64,000 nt of DNA from Christensenellaceae bacterium (lineage in GTDB: Bacteria > Bacillota > Clostridia > Christensenellales > DTU072), in contig JAIRMA010000061.1 in assembly GCA_031259085.1 (NCBI GenBank), positions 46,740-110,739 of the forward strand, read 5' to 3'. Below the pieces are notes generated by a model that worked only from the letters and a program-made list of their open reading frames with translations, was not told the origin of the DNA and did no database searches. The translations under genes were made by a program, and so were the position numbers. Positions 48,810 to 57,772 of this stretch are shown in pieces. The stretch's first letter is position 1; each line of letters begins with the position of its first letter.

Positions 48810-50060
48810 ATGACATTTAATGAATTGAACTTATCACAACCGATTTTAAAAGCTATATCGAAAATTGGATTCTCTGAACCAACTGAAATACAAGCCAAAT
48901 GCATCCCCGAATTACTTTCAAAGAAAGATGTAGTAGGCCAATCCATGACAGGATCTGGTAAGACTTTTGCATTTGGCATTCCAGCTATTGAATCTATTGA
49001 TCAAAACATCAATGAAATACAAGCGCTGATTTTATGTCCGACTAGAGAACTCGCAATACAAATTACAGACGAGCTACGTAAATTAACTTCTTATAACCAT
49101 AGTATAGGCATTGCGCCAGTTTATGGCGGGCACAATATGGCTAAGCAAATTATGTCTATTAAAAAGAGTAAAATTGTAGTTGGTACTCCTGGCAGAATAT
49201 TAGACCATATGCACAGAAAAACTCTAAAACTTAATTCCATAAGCTTTGTGGTCTTAGATGAAGCTGACGAAATGTTGAACATGGGATTTAGACACGACAT
49301 TGAAACAATCTTAAAAGCTACCCCACGAAACAACAAAACTACTGCGATGTTTTCTGCGACAATGCCTGTTGCTATTAAATCACTAATGGTGACACACATG
49401 CATTCGCCAGTATTTATAGAGACTTCTAAATCTACCACCACGCAGGAGGAAATAGACGAAACATTTCTTAGAACTATACCTGGTGGCAAAAAACAAGCCG
49501 TTCTTGAGTTGCTAAATAAACTTCATCCACAAAGTGCAATTGTCTTTTGTAATACCAGACAAATGGTAGATTCACTCACTAGGTTCCTAATATCACACTC
49601 AATAGACGCTAAAGCAATACACGGTGATAGAACTCAATCTGAGCGCAAGAGAACTATGGATCTAATGAAAGCACATAATTTAACAATTTTAGTCGCAACA
49701 GATGTGGCTGCACGAGGAATTGATATTGACAGTGTTGAGTATATTATAAACTTTGATATTCCCAATGATTTTGAATTGTATACGCATCGGATTGGAAGAA
49801 CAGGCCGAGCTGGGAAAAAGGGTGTTTCTATCTCTATTGTTGATGATGCAGAGAAATTAGACACATTGACGGCTATTATAAAATCTAGGAAAACAACTCT
49901 TAGAGAACATGAATTATCTACAACCCTATCAACCTTTTCTGATATTGTTTCGACTAAAAATTCACCAAAATCAGCTATGCATGGCGGCGGACCTTATAAT
50001 GCTAAATCTAAAACATTTATACCTTTTATGAAGTCGAACTCTCGAAGGAAACTTCGCTAG
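48810..50060 (+). CDS. DEAD-box RNA helicase
   Basis: The protein has 416 residues with all helicase motifs: the Q motif (GFSEPTEIQAKCIP), I (SMTGSGKT), Ia (PTRELAIQ), II (DEAD), III (SAT) and VI (HRIGRTGRAG). There is only a short basic C-terminal extension (SRRKLR) and no DbpA-type RNA-binding domain. It fits the CshA/CshB/RhlE-like group acting in RNA decay, ribosome assembly or cold adaptation. It starts 50 bases after the surface protein and might be cotranscribed. Confidence 0.95.
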   Translation: MTFNELNLSQPILKAISKIGFSEPTEIQAKCIPELLSKKDVVGQSMTGSGKTFAFGIPAIESIDQNINEIQALILCPTRELAIQITDELRKLTSYNHSIGIAPVYGGHNMAKQIMSIKKSKIVVGTPGRILDHMHRKTLKLNSISFVVLDEADEMLNMGFRHDIETILKATPRNNKTTAMFSATMPVAIKSLMVTHMHSPVFIETSKSTTTQEEIDETFLRTIPGGKKQAVLELLNKLHPQSAIVFCNTRQMVDSLTRFLISHSIDAKAIHGDRTQSERKRTMDLMKAHNLTILVATDVAARGIDIDSVEYIINFDIPNDFELYTHRIGRTGRAGKKGVSISIVDDAEKLDTLTAIIKSRKTTLREHELSTTLSTFSDIVSTKNSPKSAMHGGGPYNAKSKTFIPFMKSNSRRKLR

Positions 50061-50090
50061 TATACTTAAAAAGTTTATTTATAATCGGCT

Positions 50091-51077
50091 TTAAAAGAAA
50101 ATTTGACATATGACCAGTGTCACTGAAAAGCTTAATATGCTTTGCCAAACCTTTGTAATCAAATATTTTCTAAACTTAATCTTGCATTTTATTAAGAAAG
50201 CCATTGATTGAAGAGCTATTGACATGCCTCCAAAAGCTAACATAACAGATAAAATAGGTAGAATTATCTTTGGATCATAATTCAGTTTTGAAATAATAAT
50301 TATCCCGCGCGTGGGTTCGATTATAGAAGTGATAATAGCTGATGAGATTTCATTTGGCACTTTAAAAAGCCTCAATACACTTGAAATTCCACTAATAATA
50401 GACAAGCTGTTTAGTAGAGTTATTATAACATTAAAAATAATAATGTATGCGCCAACTATAAGAATTGATGTGGTGCTACTGCTTACGGCATTTGTCAGAG
50501 TTTCAGATATTTGTGGTGCCTTAAATTGATTTTTTATTATTAACGGTCTCTCTTCTCTATGTTCATTCAAAATAGCCGATTTTCCAAATAATACTCCGTT
50601 TAATATAGCCCCTATATAATGAGAAATTAACAAAGCTATCCCTATGTATCTATTGTTAAAATGAGCAGTCCCAATCGTTCCTAATATGAATAGCGGACTA
50701 GCTGTTGATGTAAATGGTATGATTGACTCAGCTCTTGACGTATCCAATAATTTCTGATCATAGCAATCAGAAATTAATTTTGCTCCTGTTGGATAACCAG
50801 AAATTGAGGCTATCGCAAATATAGAATATCCAATTCGAGGGGCATTGAAGATATTCAATCTCCGCCTTTTTTTAGACTGGCTTAAGTCATTAGCTAAAAT
50901 TTGTAATATTAAGACCTTCGAAAAAAAGAAAAATGGAAAGAGGTTAGGAAAAATGTACACTGCAAAAATCGACAAACTATCCAGAACCGAGTCTATATAC
51001 GGTTTTGGATTAATTGCAATCATGATCATAATAACTGATGTGATTCCTGTCATTACTACAATTGAATATTTTCTCAC
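50091..51077 (-). CDS. ylbJ: sporulation integral membrane protein YlbJ
   Basis: The protein has 328 residues with about eight membrane helices. IFPNLFPFFFFSKVLI, ASISGYPTGAKLISD, TSTASPLFILGTIGT and the second half SILIVGAYIIIF match YlbJ, a nucleoside-recognition-type membrane protein needed for spore formation in Bacillus and made under SigE. The start codon is GTG (51075-51077), and no strong RBS is visible. It converges with the helicase gene. Confidence 0.85.
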   Translation of the reverse strand: MRKYSIVVMTGITSVIMIMIAINPKPYIDSVLDSLSIFAVYIFPNLFPFFFFSKVLILQILANDLSQSKKRRRLNIFNAPRIGYSIFAIASISGYPTGAKLISDCYDQKLLDTSRAESIIPFTSTASPLFILGTIGTAHFNNRYIGIALLISHYIGAILNGVLFGKSAILNEHREERPLIIKNQFKAPQISETLTNAVSSSTTSILIVGAYIIIFNVIITLLNSLSIISGISSVLRLFKVPNEISSAIITSIIEPTRGIIIISKLNYDPKIILPILSVMLAFGGMSIALQSMAFLIKCKIKFRKYLITKVWQSILSFSVTLVICQIFF

Positions 51078-51198
51078 TCACATATTTTATGCAATATGTA
51101 TGCTAAATATTTTTAAAAAGAACATGTGAGGAATATATAAATCAGCGTGGTTTTTGCTTTTTAATCTTATTCAAATTCACATGATGTTATTGATATGC

Positions 51199-52227
51199 TT
51201 ATCTAAGATAATATTTGTTTTCGATTTCCTTTATAGTAACAATTCTTTTTTCTATTAATGATGTTTGAGCGGCTATCCCCATTAGTACTGGCTTTAACCC
51301 GTCTAATACGTTCACTAAAACTGGTGTGTCGTTTACAATCGAAGTTATAAATGCCTTTATTTCACTAATATAGGCCTCGGTGTATCTGTCTAAAAAGAAG
51401 TATTTAGGTTTTTCACCAATTATTCCATTACTGTTACTTATAACAGCAGTTGAATTTGTATCATTAGAAATCGAAATTTGTCCTAAACTTCCAAACGCCT
51501 CAATCCTTTGATCATAACCATATGTTGTTTGACGGCAATTATCAATTATTGCTGTGCACCCATTATCTAATGTTATTATAACGGCGGCTGTATCAATATC
51601 CCCAGCCATTCCAATCTCACTACTAACATTTGCGGCGCCTGTAGCAAAAACAGCTACTGGCTCTGCTTTTGATATAAAGCGAACCATGTCAAAATCGTGT
51701 ATCGTCATGTCTAGGAAAATTCCACCAGAGACTTTAATGTAGGAAATAGGTGGTGGGGCAGGATCTCTAGAGGTGATTTTTAAAATATTAAGAGCCCCTA
51801 TCAGCCCATTTCGAGTAGCATCCTCAACAGCTTGGAAATTGTGATCGAATCTTCGATTAAATCCCACTTGGTATTTAATTTTAGAGTCTCTTAATGCATC
51901 TATAACCTTGTTTATTTTATTTACATCATGGTCAATCGGTTTTTCACAAAATACATGTTTCTTTTTTGCTATTGCATCCAGCGAAATTTGGCTATGCGTG
52001 TCTGTGGATGAGCATATGAGAACAGCATCAATCGATTTGTCCATCAATATTTTATTATAATCATCGTAAATCTCAAAAATACCTATCGAGTTTGCCCATT
52101 TTTTAATATCATCATTAATCAGTGGATCTGCAATAGCCTTTATTTTAGCTTCTGGAACAAGCCTCGATATGCTCTCTGCATGTACCCTTCCGATGCGGCC
52201 AACGCCAATAATACCTATGTTTAACAT
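51199..52227 (-). CDS. iolG: inositol 2-dehydrogenase (IolG-like, Gfo/Idh/MocA family)
   Basis: The protein has 342 residues. The Rossmann start is IGIIGVGRIGRVHAESI, followed by VFCEKPIDHD with the catalytic-region Lys, QVGFNRRFD, and GGIFLDMTIHDFDMVRF with the Asp/His pair of inositol dehydrogenases. It oxidises myo-inositol to scyllo-inosose with NAD. Its neighbour upstream is iolE, which acts on that product, supporting the substrate. Confidence 0.88.
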   Translation of the reverse strand: MLNIGIIGVGRIGRVHAESISRLVPEAKIKAIADPLINDDIKKWANSIGIFEIYDDYNKILMDKSIDAVLICSSTDTHSQISLDAIAKKKHVFCEKPIDHDVNKINKVIDALRDSKIKYQVGFNRRFDHNFQAVEDATRNGLIGALNILKITSRDPAPPPISYIKVSGGIFLDMTIHDFDMVRFISKAEPVAVFATGAANVSSEIGMAGDIDTAAVIITLDNGCTAIIDNCRQTTYGYDQRIEAFGSLGQISISNDTNSTAVISNSNGIIGEKPKYFFLDRYTEAYISEIKAFITSIVNDTPVLVNVLDGLKPVLMGIAAQTSLIEKRIVTIKEIENKYYLR

Positions 52228-52403
52228 ATAAACTCCATTGCCTCACTCTTGTTGCTAAGAGCTTTCTTTAATTGCGATTCGTTTGATCTGAGAATATTTT
52301 AATGATTTGCCTGCTATCATTACATTGAATTATATCATTATAGAACAAAATATGCAAGTGACACTCTGCATGTTAAATGCAAATTATTTGAAAACGCCAA
52401 GAG

Positions 52404-53297
52404 CTATATCTTTCCGTTTTCTTTAATATATTTTCTCGCTATCAATGCCATTTCGAATGGGTTAGCAATACTTGGATCTTGCTCAGCCTCGACAAGCAAC
52501 CAACCAATGTATTCGTTATCAGCTAGGACTTGAAAAATAGGCACAAAATCGATTGCCCCATCGCCTGGAACAGTAAATGTACCAAGCTTAACGCCTTGCA
52601 AAAACGAAAGATTATCCTCTTTGACTTTTTCAATTATTTGTGGTCTAATATCTTTTAAATGAATATGCTTGATTCTAGAAATATACTTATTCAAGATTAT
52701 CATCGGATCAATTCCACAATATGCTAAATGTCCAGTGTCAAATAATAATGATACAGAATTAGGATCGGTGTTTAGCATTAATCTATCAATTTCTTCCTCA
52801 GTTTGAACTACAGTTCCCATGTGATGATGATAAACTAAAGCGAGTCCGAATTCTTGAGCGATTTCACCTAGCCAGTTTAAGCTTTTACATAAAAGTGCCC
52901 ATTCCTGATCATTCATTGAGTATTTTTCACCAAACACAGGTACATTGCTGCCTTGAATACTGAATGTTTGCTCACTTACGCCAATGCATTTAGCACCTAC
53001 TGCTTTTAGGAGCTTACATTTCTTTCTGAATTCAATATCAATATCATTAAATGGTTGTGACAAAGTATATGCTGAAAACCACGCGTTTGCAACTGTTAGT
53101 TTTCTAACTCTTAAATAACGACGTAATTCATTTATTTTGGTTGGATACTTCCCACCCAATTCTGTGCCTTTAAAACCAGCTAATGCTGTCTCACTTAAAC
53201 ATTGCTGAAACGAATTTTCAGCCCCAAGCTCTGGCATATCATCATTAGTCCATCCAATCGGTGCAATTCCAAGTCTAATGTTTTTTTTATTTAACAT
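52404..53297 (-). CDS. iolE: myo-inosose-2 dehydratase (IolE-like)
   Basis: The protein has 297 residues, a TIM-barrel of the xylose-isomerase-like fold. The family start LGIAPIGWTNDDMPELGAE is distinctive, and the metal-site segments YHHHMGTVV, LLFDTGHLAYCG, HIHLKDIR and PGDGAIDF are present. It dehydrates scyllo-inosose. The other iol genes (iolB, C, D, J) and a transporter are not in the window. Confidence 0.9.
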   Translation of the reverse strand: MLNKKNIRLGIAPIGWTNDDMPELGAENSFQQCLSETALAGFKGTELGGKYPTKINELRRYLRVRKLTVANAWFSAYTLSQPFNDIDIEFRKKCKLLKAVGAKCIGVSEQTFSIQGSNVPVFGEKYSMNDQEWALLCKSLNWLGEIAQEFGLALVYHHHMGTVVQTEEEIDRLMLNTDPNSVSLLFDTGHLAYCGIDPMIILNKYISRIKHIHLKDIRPQIIEKVKEDNLSFLQGVKLGTFTVPGDGAIDFVPIFQVLADNEYIGWLLVEAEQDPSIANPFEMALIARKYIKENGKI

Positions 53298-53715
53298 TTA
53301 GTAACTCCTACGTAATATGATTAGAAAATCTGTTTCTTTGTTGTATACATTATGATCATTTTGCACGTACTTTGAAAAGAAAACACAAAACAACTCAAAT
53401 AAATATTGGATTTTCACATGAATAAATATAACAAATTTAATCCAAAAAAACAAGAAATTAAATGTACAAATATGCTAAATTGTAAAATTTCTTGCTAATA
53501 TAATTCTTATGCCTAGTAACATATAACACTTTGGATACCTAGTTAGTATAAAATCAGTTACTAATTGTGAAATATTTGTCTGAGAAGAGATAGGTTGCTT
53601 AAATTTAAACGTAGAGATGAGCATATAATTTGTGCGATCCATAGATCATTCTGGCAATATAATAAACTTCTTGAATCATTAAATTTGATGCCACTTATTC
53701 TAAAAGAGGCTTAAA
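53298..53715. other. AT-rich gap between iolE and rpsI
   Basis: About 420 bases holding the iolE upstream region. No gene or clear operator is seen. Confidence 0.5.
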
Positions 53716-53744
53716 TAAAAAAACCCACTGTTTCCAGTGGGTTA
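53716..53744 (-). terminator. terminator of rplM-rpsI
   Basis: On the minus strand CCCACTG, GAAA-type loop and CAGTGGG, followed by seven T. Confidence 0.92.
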
Positions 53745-53763
53745 AATCAAATTTGACAAATAA

Positions 53764-54183
53764 CTAACGTTTGCTAAATTGTGGTGCTTTGCGAGCTTTA
53801 TGTAGCCCATATTTTTTACGTTCTTTCATTCTTGGATCACGAGTTAAGAACCCAGCACTTTTAAGTGAAGGTCTTAGCGTCGCATCAGCTTGACATAATG
53901 CCCTTGCAATACCATGACGAATAGCACCAGCTTGACCAGTCGTACCACCACCTGAAACGTTAACTGCTATATCATAAGCAGAATTCATCGATACTAAATG
54001 TAGTGGTTGTCGAACAATGTACTTAAGTGTTTCTAATCCGAAATAGTCATCTATACCACGCTTGTTTACAATAATAGTACCATCGCCACCAGGAATAAGT
54101 CTTACACGTGCCACCGCCGTCTTCCTTCTACCTGTGCCCCAATATTGGATTTTTTTCTTTGTTGCCTTTTTAGTTGTAGCCAT
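53764..54183 (-). CDS. rpsI: 30S ribosomal protein S9
   Basis: The protein has 139 residues. [19 protein letters not shown], the [18 protein letters not shown] block and the C-terminal [14 protein letters not shown], whose end reaches the P-site tRNA, are all present. It follows rplM by 11 bases. Confidence 0.97.
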   Translation of the reverse strand: MATTKKATKKKIQYWGTGRRKTAVARVRLIPGGDGTIIVNKRGIDDYFGLETLKYIVRQPLHLVSMNSAYDIAVNVSGGGTTGQAGAIRHGIARALCQADATLRPSLKSAGFLTRDPRMKERKKYGLHKARKAPQFSKR

Positions 54184-54194
54184 TTACTTATCCT

Positions 54195-54623
54195 CTAAAA
54201 TACTAACGATTCAGGTCTTTGAGCCTGTTGTTTGTGTTCACTACCTGCATAAACAAATAGCTTTGAAAACATTTTTCTACCGAGTGAGTTTTTTGGCAAC
54301 ATGCCTTTTATTGCATGTTCAACTACAAAAATAGGCTTAGTGCTCATCAATTTATCATAGCGCACTTCCTTTAACCCACCCACATAACCAGTATGATAGC
54401 GATAGAATTTCTTTTCTGCTTTCTTACCAGTTAAAATAACATTTTTGCAATTTATTATTACTACATAATCACCCGTATCAACATTAGGTGTAAAAATAGG
54501 TTTGTTCTTCCCTCTTAGTATTGATGCAACTTGTGCAGCAAGCCTTCCCAAAGCCATGCCAGTTGCATCTACAACATACCATTTTCTCTCTATTGATTCG
54601 GATTTTGCCATAATTGTGTCCAT
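54195..54623 (-). CDS. rplM: 50S ribosomal protein L13
   Basis: The protein has 142 residues. [42 protein letters not shown] and [11 protein letters not shown] are the L13 blocks. GGAGG lies 7 bases before the first ATG, which supports the longer start. The roughly 70-base leader (54624-54695) may fold, but I cannot match it to the known L13 leader. Confidence 0.96.
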   Translation of the reverse strand: MDTIMAKSESIERKWYVVDATGMALGRLAAQVASILRGKNKPIFTPNVDTGDYVVIINCKNVILTGKKAEKKFYRYHTGYVGGLKEVRYDKLMSTKPIFVVEHAIKGMLPKNSLGRKMFSKLFVYAGSEHKQQAQRPESLVF

Positions 54624-54701
54624 GGTTAGACCTCCGATATAACGTTGCGCTTAAAATCGATTACGGGGGCTCAATCCGAATTCAAAAAATCACGCTCATT
54701 A

Positions 54702-54730
54702 ATAATATTATATATTTAAATTTGAGTCAA
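54702..54730 (-). promoter_or_regulatory. promoter of rplM-rpsI
   Basis: On the minus strand TTGACT, a 17-base spacer and TATTAT. Confidence 0.68.
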
Positions 54731-55024
54731 ATATTTAAGTATATAAAATGAGGTTTTTTTAATTTTAATGTTTGCTTATTTCATTACATACTCTTTTTAA
54801 TAACATTAAATAGTTAGGCATAATCCAATTCTGATCGTTTTCCTGGTTCTTTACTGTTTACTATAATACTACTAAATGATTACTCCCCAAAGAATATTAC
54901 ATTTTAAGCCTACTCTAGACAAAATTGATAATTGTAGTCTGCTCTCCCTGAGTTATGAATTAATTAACTTTTCACTTCATATTATATTAAAATCCTTTTT
55001 TTATTAAAGATAAGTTTAAAAAAA

Positions 55025-55064
55025 TGTGGATAAGTCTGTTGATAACTCACTAAAATGTGGATAA
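55025..55064 (+). promoter_or_regulatory. cluster of three DnaA boxes
   Basis: Two exact DnaA boxes TGTGGATAA (55025-55033 and 55056-55064) and one single-mismatch box TGTTGATAA (55037-55045), all in the same orientation, lie in AT-rich DNA 87 bases upstream of cwlD. Bacterial oriC and DnaA-regulated promoters have such clusters. dnaA is not in the window, so this could be a regulatory or titration site and not the origin. The rest of the 527-base gap has no gene. Confidence 0.7.
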
Positions 55065-55150
55065 CTTGTTAATTTTTAAGATTATTAGAAATAAACATGT
55101 AACATACTTTAACTAATTCCAAAAAGAATTGTTTATATAAGAGAGGCTAG

Positions 55151-55849
55151 ATGAAATCTATTAAAATATTCTTAGCTGTAATTCTCCTGCTTGGTTGTTA
55201 TTTGTGTGTCTACACTACGGTTCACGCCATATTAGGAAATGCATTAGAAAATCACCGCTATGTTGTAGTAATTGATGCAGGACATGGAGGAATTGACGGT
55301 GGGGCAGTTGGTATTAAAACTGGGGTAAAAGAATCTGATTTGACTCTAGAAATCAGCAAACTAATAGCTTCATATTTAGAGGCCTCTAGTACAATTGATG
55401 TTGTTTTGACTAGAGACTCACCTGATGGGCTTTATTCAGAAAAATCAAAAAACAAAAAATTAGACGATTTGAATAAACGCAAATCTATTATTTTGAGTTA
55501 TAATCCATGTTTAGTTGTTAGTATTCACTGCAACAAATTTCCAAATCCAAATAGGCGCGGCGCACAAGTATTTTTTTCAAATACCAATGAGTCCAATAAT
55601 TATTTTGCCAGCATTTTACAAATGAATGTTAATATGCTCAATTCTAAATATCTGAATAGGACTTTTTCGGCGTTGATGGGTGATTATTTCATTATAAAAT
55701 GCACAAGCTTTACATCTGCTCTTGTCGAATGTGGTTTTTTGTCAAATTCTGAGGACGAGAAACTCCTTCTCGATCCTATTTATTTAGATGAATTGGCACG
55801 TTGCATACATGCTGGGATTCTTTCTTTTGTACTAAACATAATATGTTAG
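55151..55849 (+). CDS. cwlD: N-acetylmuramoyl-L-alanine amidase, CwlD-like
   Basis: The protein has 232 residues. A signal/anchor helix (about residues 4-27) precedes an Amidase_3 domain with zinc ligands in VIDAGHGGIDGGAVG and VVSIHCNKF and the catalytic Glu in ALVECGFLSNSEDEKLL. CwlD is the sporulation amidase that starts muramic-lactam formation in the spore cortex. Its position beside rplM-rpsI matches the Bacillus neighbourhood, though ybaJ and ybaK are absent. Confidence 0.88.
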   Translation: MKSIKIFLAVILLLGCYLCVYTTVHAILGNALENHRYVVVIDAGHGGIDGGAVGIKTGVKESDLTLEISKLIASYLEASSTIDVVLTRDSPDGLYSEKSKNKKLDDLNKRKSIILSYNPCLVVSIHCNKFPNPNRRGAQVFFSNTNESNNYFASILQMNVNMLNSKYLNRTFSALMGDYFIIKCTSFTSALVECGFLSNSEDEKLLLDPIYLDELARCIHAGILSFVLNIIC

Positions 55850-55927
55850 CTTTTTTAATATTTCCAATTCTCAATCGTTAATTATTCTCATGCTCTTGAA
55901 CAGTAATTATTAACCTATTTGCTCAAA

Positions 55928-55976
55928 TTGACACAGGAGGCATCTTATAAAATTTTTTTTCTAATTTCTGTGTCAA
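55928..55976. repeat. 49-bp element with perfect 9-bp terminal inverted repeats
   Basis: TTGACACAG and CTGTGTCAA are exact reverse complements, 31 bases apart. The interior has an AGGAGG and a T run. It may be a regulatory hairpin or a relic of a small insertion. Confidence 0.5.
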
Positions 55977-56055
55977 GTTAGAGGTGAATCAAAAACCTAA
56001 ATGTTTCCTGACGAATTTTCAAGATTTAAGGTTTTATCAAAATTTTTTATTTTAT

Positions 56056-56076
56056 GCTCATTCGTTGAGCTTTTTT
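56056..56076 (+). terminator. small intrinsic terminator
   Basis: GCTCA and TGAGC arms around TTCGT, followed by six T. It lies about 200 bases after cwlD and just before a decayed coding relic. Confidence 0.55.
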
Positions 56077-56250
56077 ATTAGTTTTGCCTGAGAAACAGCC
56101 GACAATGCAAAAGAACACGCCGAAACCGAATTTGAAAAAATTCGCATTATACAAGACAAATTGTTTCAAAGTGATTATGATAAATTCATTGACTAACTTT
56201 TGGCAGAAGGTAAAAAGAGAGCAAAAGGCAGTGACAAATGGCGAAATTAG
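56077..56250 (+). pseudogene. relic of a RhuM-family gene
   Basis: One frame reads ETADNAKEHAETEFEKIRII then QDKLFQSDYDKFID, interrupted by an in-frame TGA before and a TAA after. It then continues LLAEGKKRAKGSDKWRN to a TAG. This matches the C-terminal end of RhuM proteins (A-x-A-E-x-E-F/Y-E-x-x-R-x-x-Q-D...S-D-F/Y-D). Both stops could arise by single C-to-T changes (CGA, CAA). The upstream four fifths of the gene is missing. RhuM genes often sit inside type I restriction loci. Confidence 0.5.
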
Positions 56251-56285
56251 ATAAGTTGATCGACGACATTTATCTCACAAAATGA
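56238..56285 (+). pseudogene. truncated start of a following gene, possibly hsdS-like
   Basis: MAKLDKLIDDIYLTK, overlapping the end of the RhuM relic. It resembles the start of type I specificity subunits (M-x-K-L-D-x-L-I...), but 15 residues are too few to decide. Confidence 0.3.
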
Positions 56286-56369
56286 CATGTACGTGCCCAA
56301 TTTATTGAATTGATAAAATAAACTATATTCTATAAGCTCGAATATCAAGTGAAATGGATCCTAAAATAC

Positions 56370-56409
56370 TTTTAAAAACTAACATGATTAAAACTCTAAT
56401 AATATTTTA
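56370..56409. repeat. dispersed 40-bp repeat, copy A
   Basis: Matches 58712-58751 at 35 of 40 bases, including an exact TGATTAAAACTCTA core. It lies just beyond the pepV stop. Confidence 0.5.
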
Positions 56410-56440
56410 ATTGTCTAACTTTTGTTTTGAGCAAATCATA

Positions 56441-57772
56441 TTATTTAAAAACAAGGTTTTTTAGTGCTTCATAATATATATCAAATGCTAATGCAAGATC
56501 TTTTAATGAAATGCATTCATCTTTTTGATGGACAACAGATACTGTGTCTGGAAATGAAGGCCCAAATGCAACCCCATGCGGCAAAAATCTAGCATAAGTA
56601 CCACCACCAATAGTAATAGGTTTGGACTTAGTAAACATTACTTTATCATAGGCGTTTAATAAAGTTTTAACAAGAGGATCATTTTGATCGACAAACAATG
56701 GATCGTGCCCGTCAATTTCATTAATAGTTAAAAATTTAAGTTTGTTCTTTAGCACATTTATTAAGAGGCCTTTTGAAATAGACACTGGAAAGCGAATGTC
56801 CAATTCAAAAACCAATTGAGCATTAATAATTGACACAGTACCTAGGTTTAGAGTAAGTGCTCCACTTTTTGAATCACTTAAATTCAAATTACAACATGAA
56901 CCATCGTATGAAGAAAAAGCCCGCGAAATATTAAGCAACTCAGAATTTGTTTCACCTAAAATTGACAATAGTTTGATAATAGCATTATCGCCATCATAAG
57001 GGGTGCTAGCATGAGCCGATTTGCCGCGTGTAGTGATAGTAACAGAAGATTGATCTTTAGATTGATCTATCAATATATTGTCATTATCTAATTTATTTAT
57101 AGCATGTTTTAATGATTCATATAACTGCAAATCTATTCGTGCAACTGCGATATCTGGTACAACGTTTGAACGGGTTCCACCTGATATTTCAAAAAAACCA
57201 TGTGGAATAGGCATCGACATGCGATATCTAACAATGCCTTTTTCGCAATTTATTACAGGAAAATCCGCATCTGGAGAAAATCCAATCGCAGGTATTTCTT
57301 CGGTTTTTGCGTAGTGTTCCATGCATTTCCAACCGCTTTCTTCGTCACATCCTAATATAAAACGTAGACGTTTTTTTGGGATGTAGCCTTCGTTTAGCAA
57401 TTTTGCAGCAGCAAATATTGATACGACAGTTGGACCCTTGTCATCAACAGCGCCACGGCCATATATTTTCCCATCATGCAATTCAGCAGCAAACGGAGGA
57501 AAACTCCAGCCAGGCCCAACTGGAACTACATCTAAATGGCCTAATACCCCAACCAGTTCACCTTCACCAATTTCAGCATAACCACAATAGTTATCTAAAT
57601 TTTTAGTGTTAAATGAGAAGTCATGTAAAACACCTAATGTAAAGTCCAGGGCCTCTGCGCATCCATCTCCAAATGGTTTTAATGGTGTTACTTTACTTTC
57701 TACACTGTCTATTCTTATAAGATCTCGAATGACAGACACCATCGTATCAAAATTGGGTATTCTCTTTAACAC
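56441..57772 (-). CDS. pepV: dipeptidase PepV-like, M20 family
   Basis: The protein has 443 residues. The zinc site is in GVLGHLDVVPVGPGW, GRGAVDDKGP, GCDEESGWKCM and SPDADFPV, and the late GGGTYARFLPHGVAFGP carries the final His region. This is the Sapep/PepV type of M20 metallopeptidase, which cleaves dipeptides, often with an N-terminal beta-alanine or D-residue. It is cytoplasmic and stands alone. Confidence 0.92.
   Translation of the reverse strand: MLKRIPNFDTMVSVIRDLIRIDSVESKVTPLKPFGDGCAEALDFTLGVLHDFSFNTKNLDNYCGYAEIGEGELVGVLGHLDVVPVGPGWSFPPFAAELHDGKIYGRGAVDDKGPTVVSIFAAAKLLNEGYIPKKRLRFILGCDEESGWKCMEHYAKTEEIPAIGFSPDADFPVINCEKGIVRYRMSMPIPHGFFEISGGTRSNVVPDIAVARIDLQLYESLKHAINKLDNDNILIDQSKDQSSVTITTRGKSAHASTPYDGDNAIIKLLSILGETNSELLNISRAFSSYDGSCCNLNLSDSKSGALTLNLGTVSIINAQLVFELDIRFPVSISKGLLINVLKNKLKFLTINEIDGHDPLFVDQNDPLVKTLLNAYDKVMFTKSKPITIGGGTYARFLPHGVAFGPSFPDTVSVVHQKDECISLKDLALAFDIYYEALKNLVFK

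Noticed and set aside
54624-54695. Known L13 leader motif upstream of rplM
   Set aside because: Leader length fits but I could not match the conserved structure.
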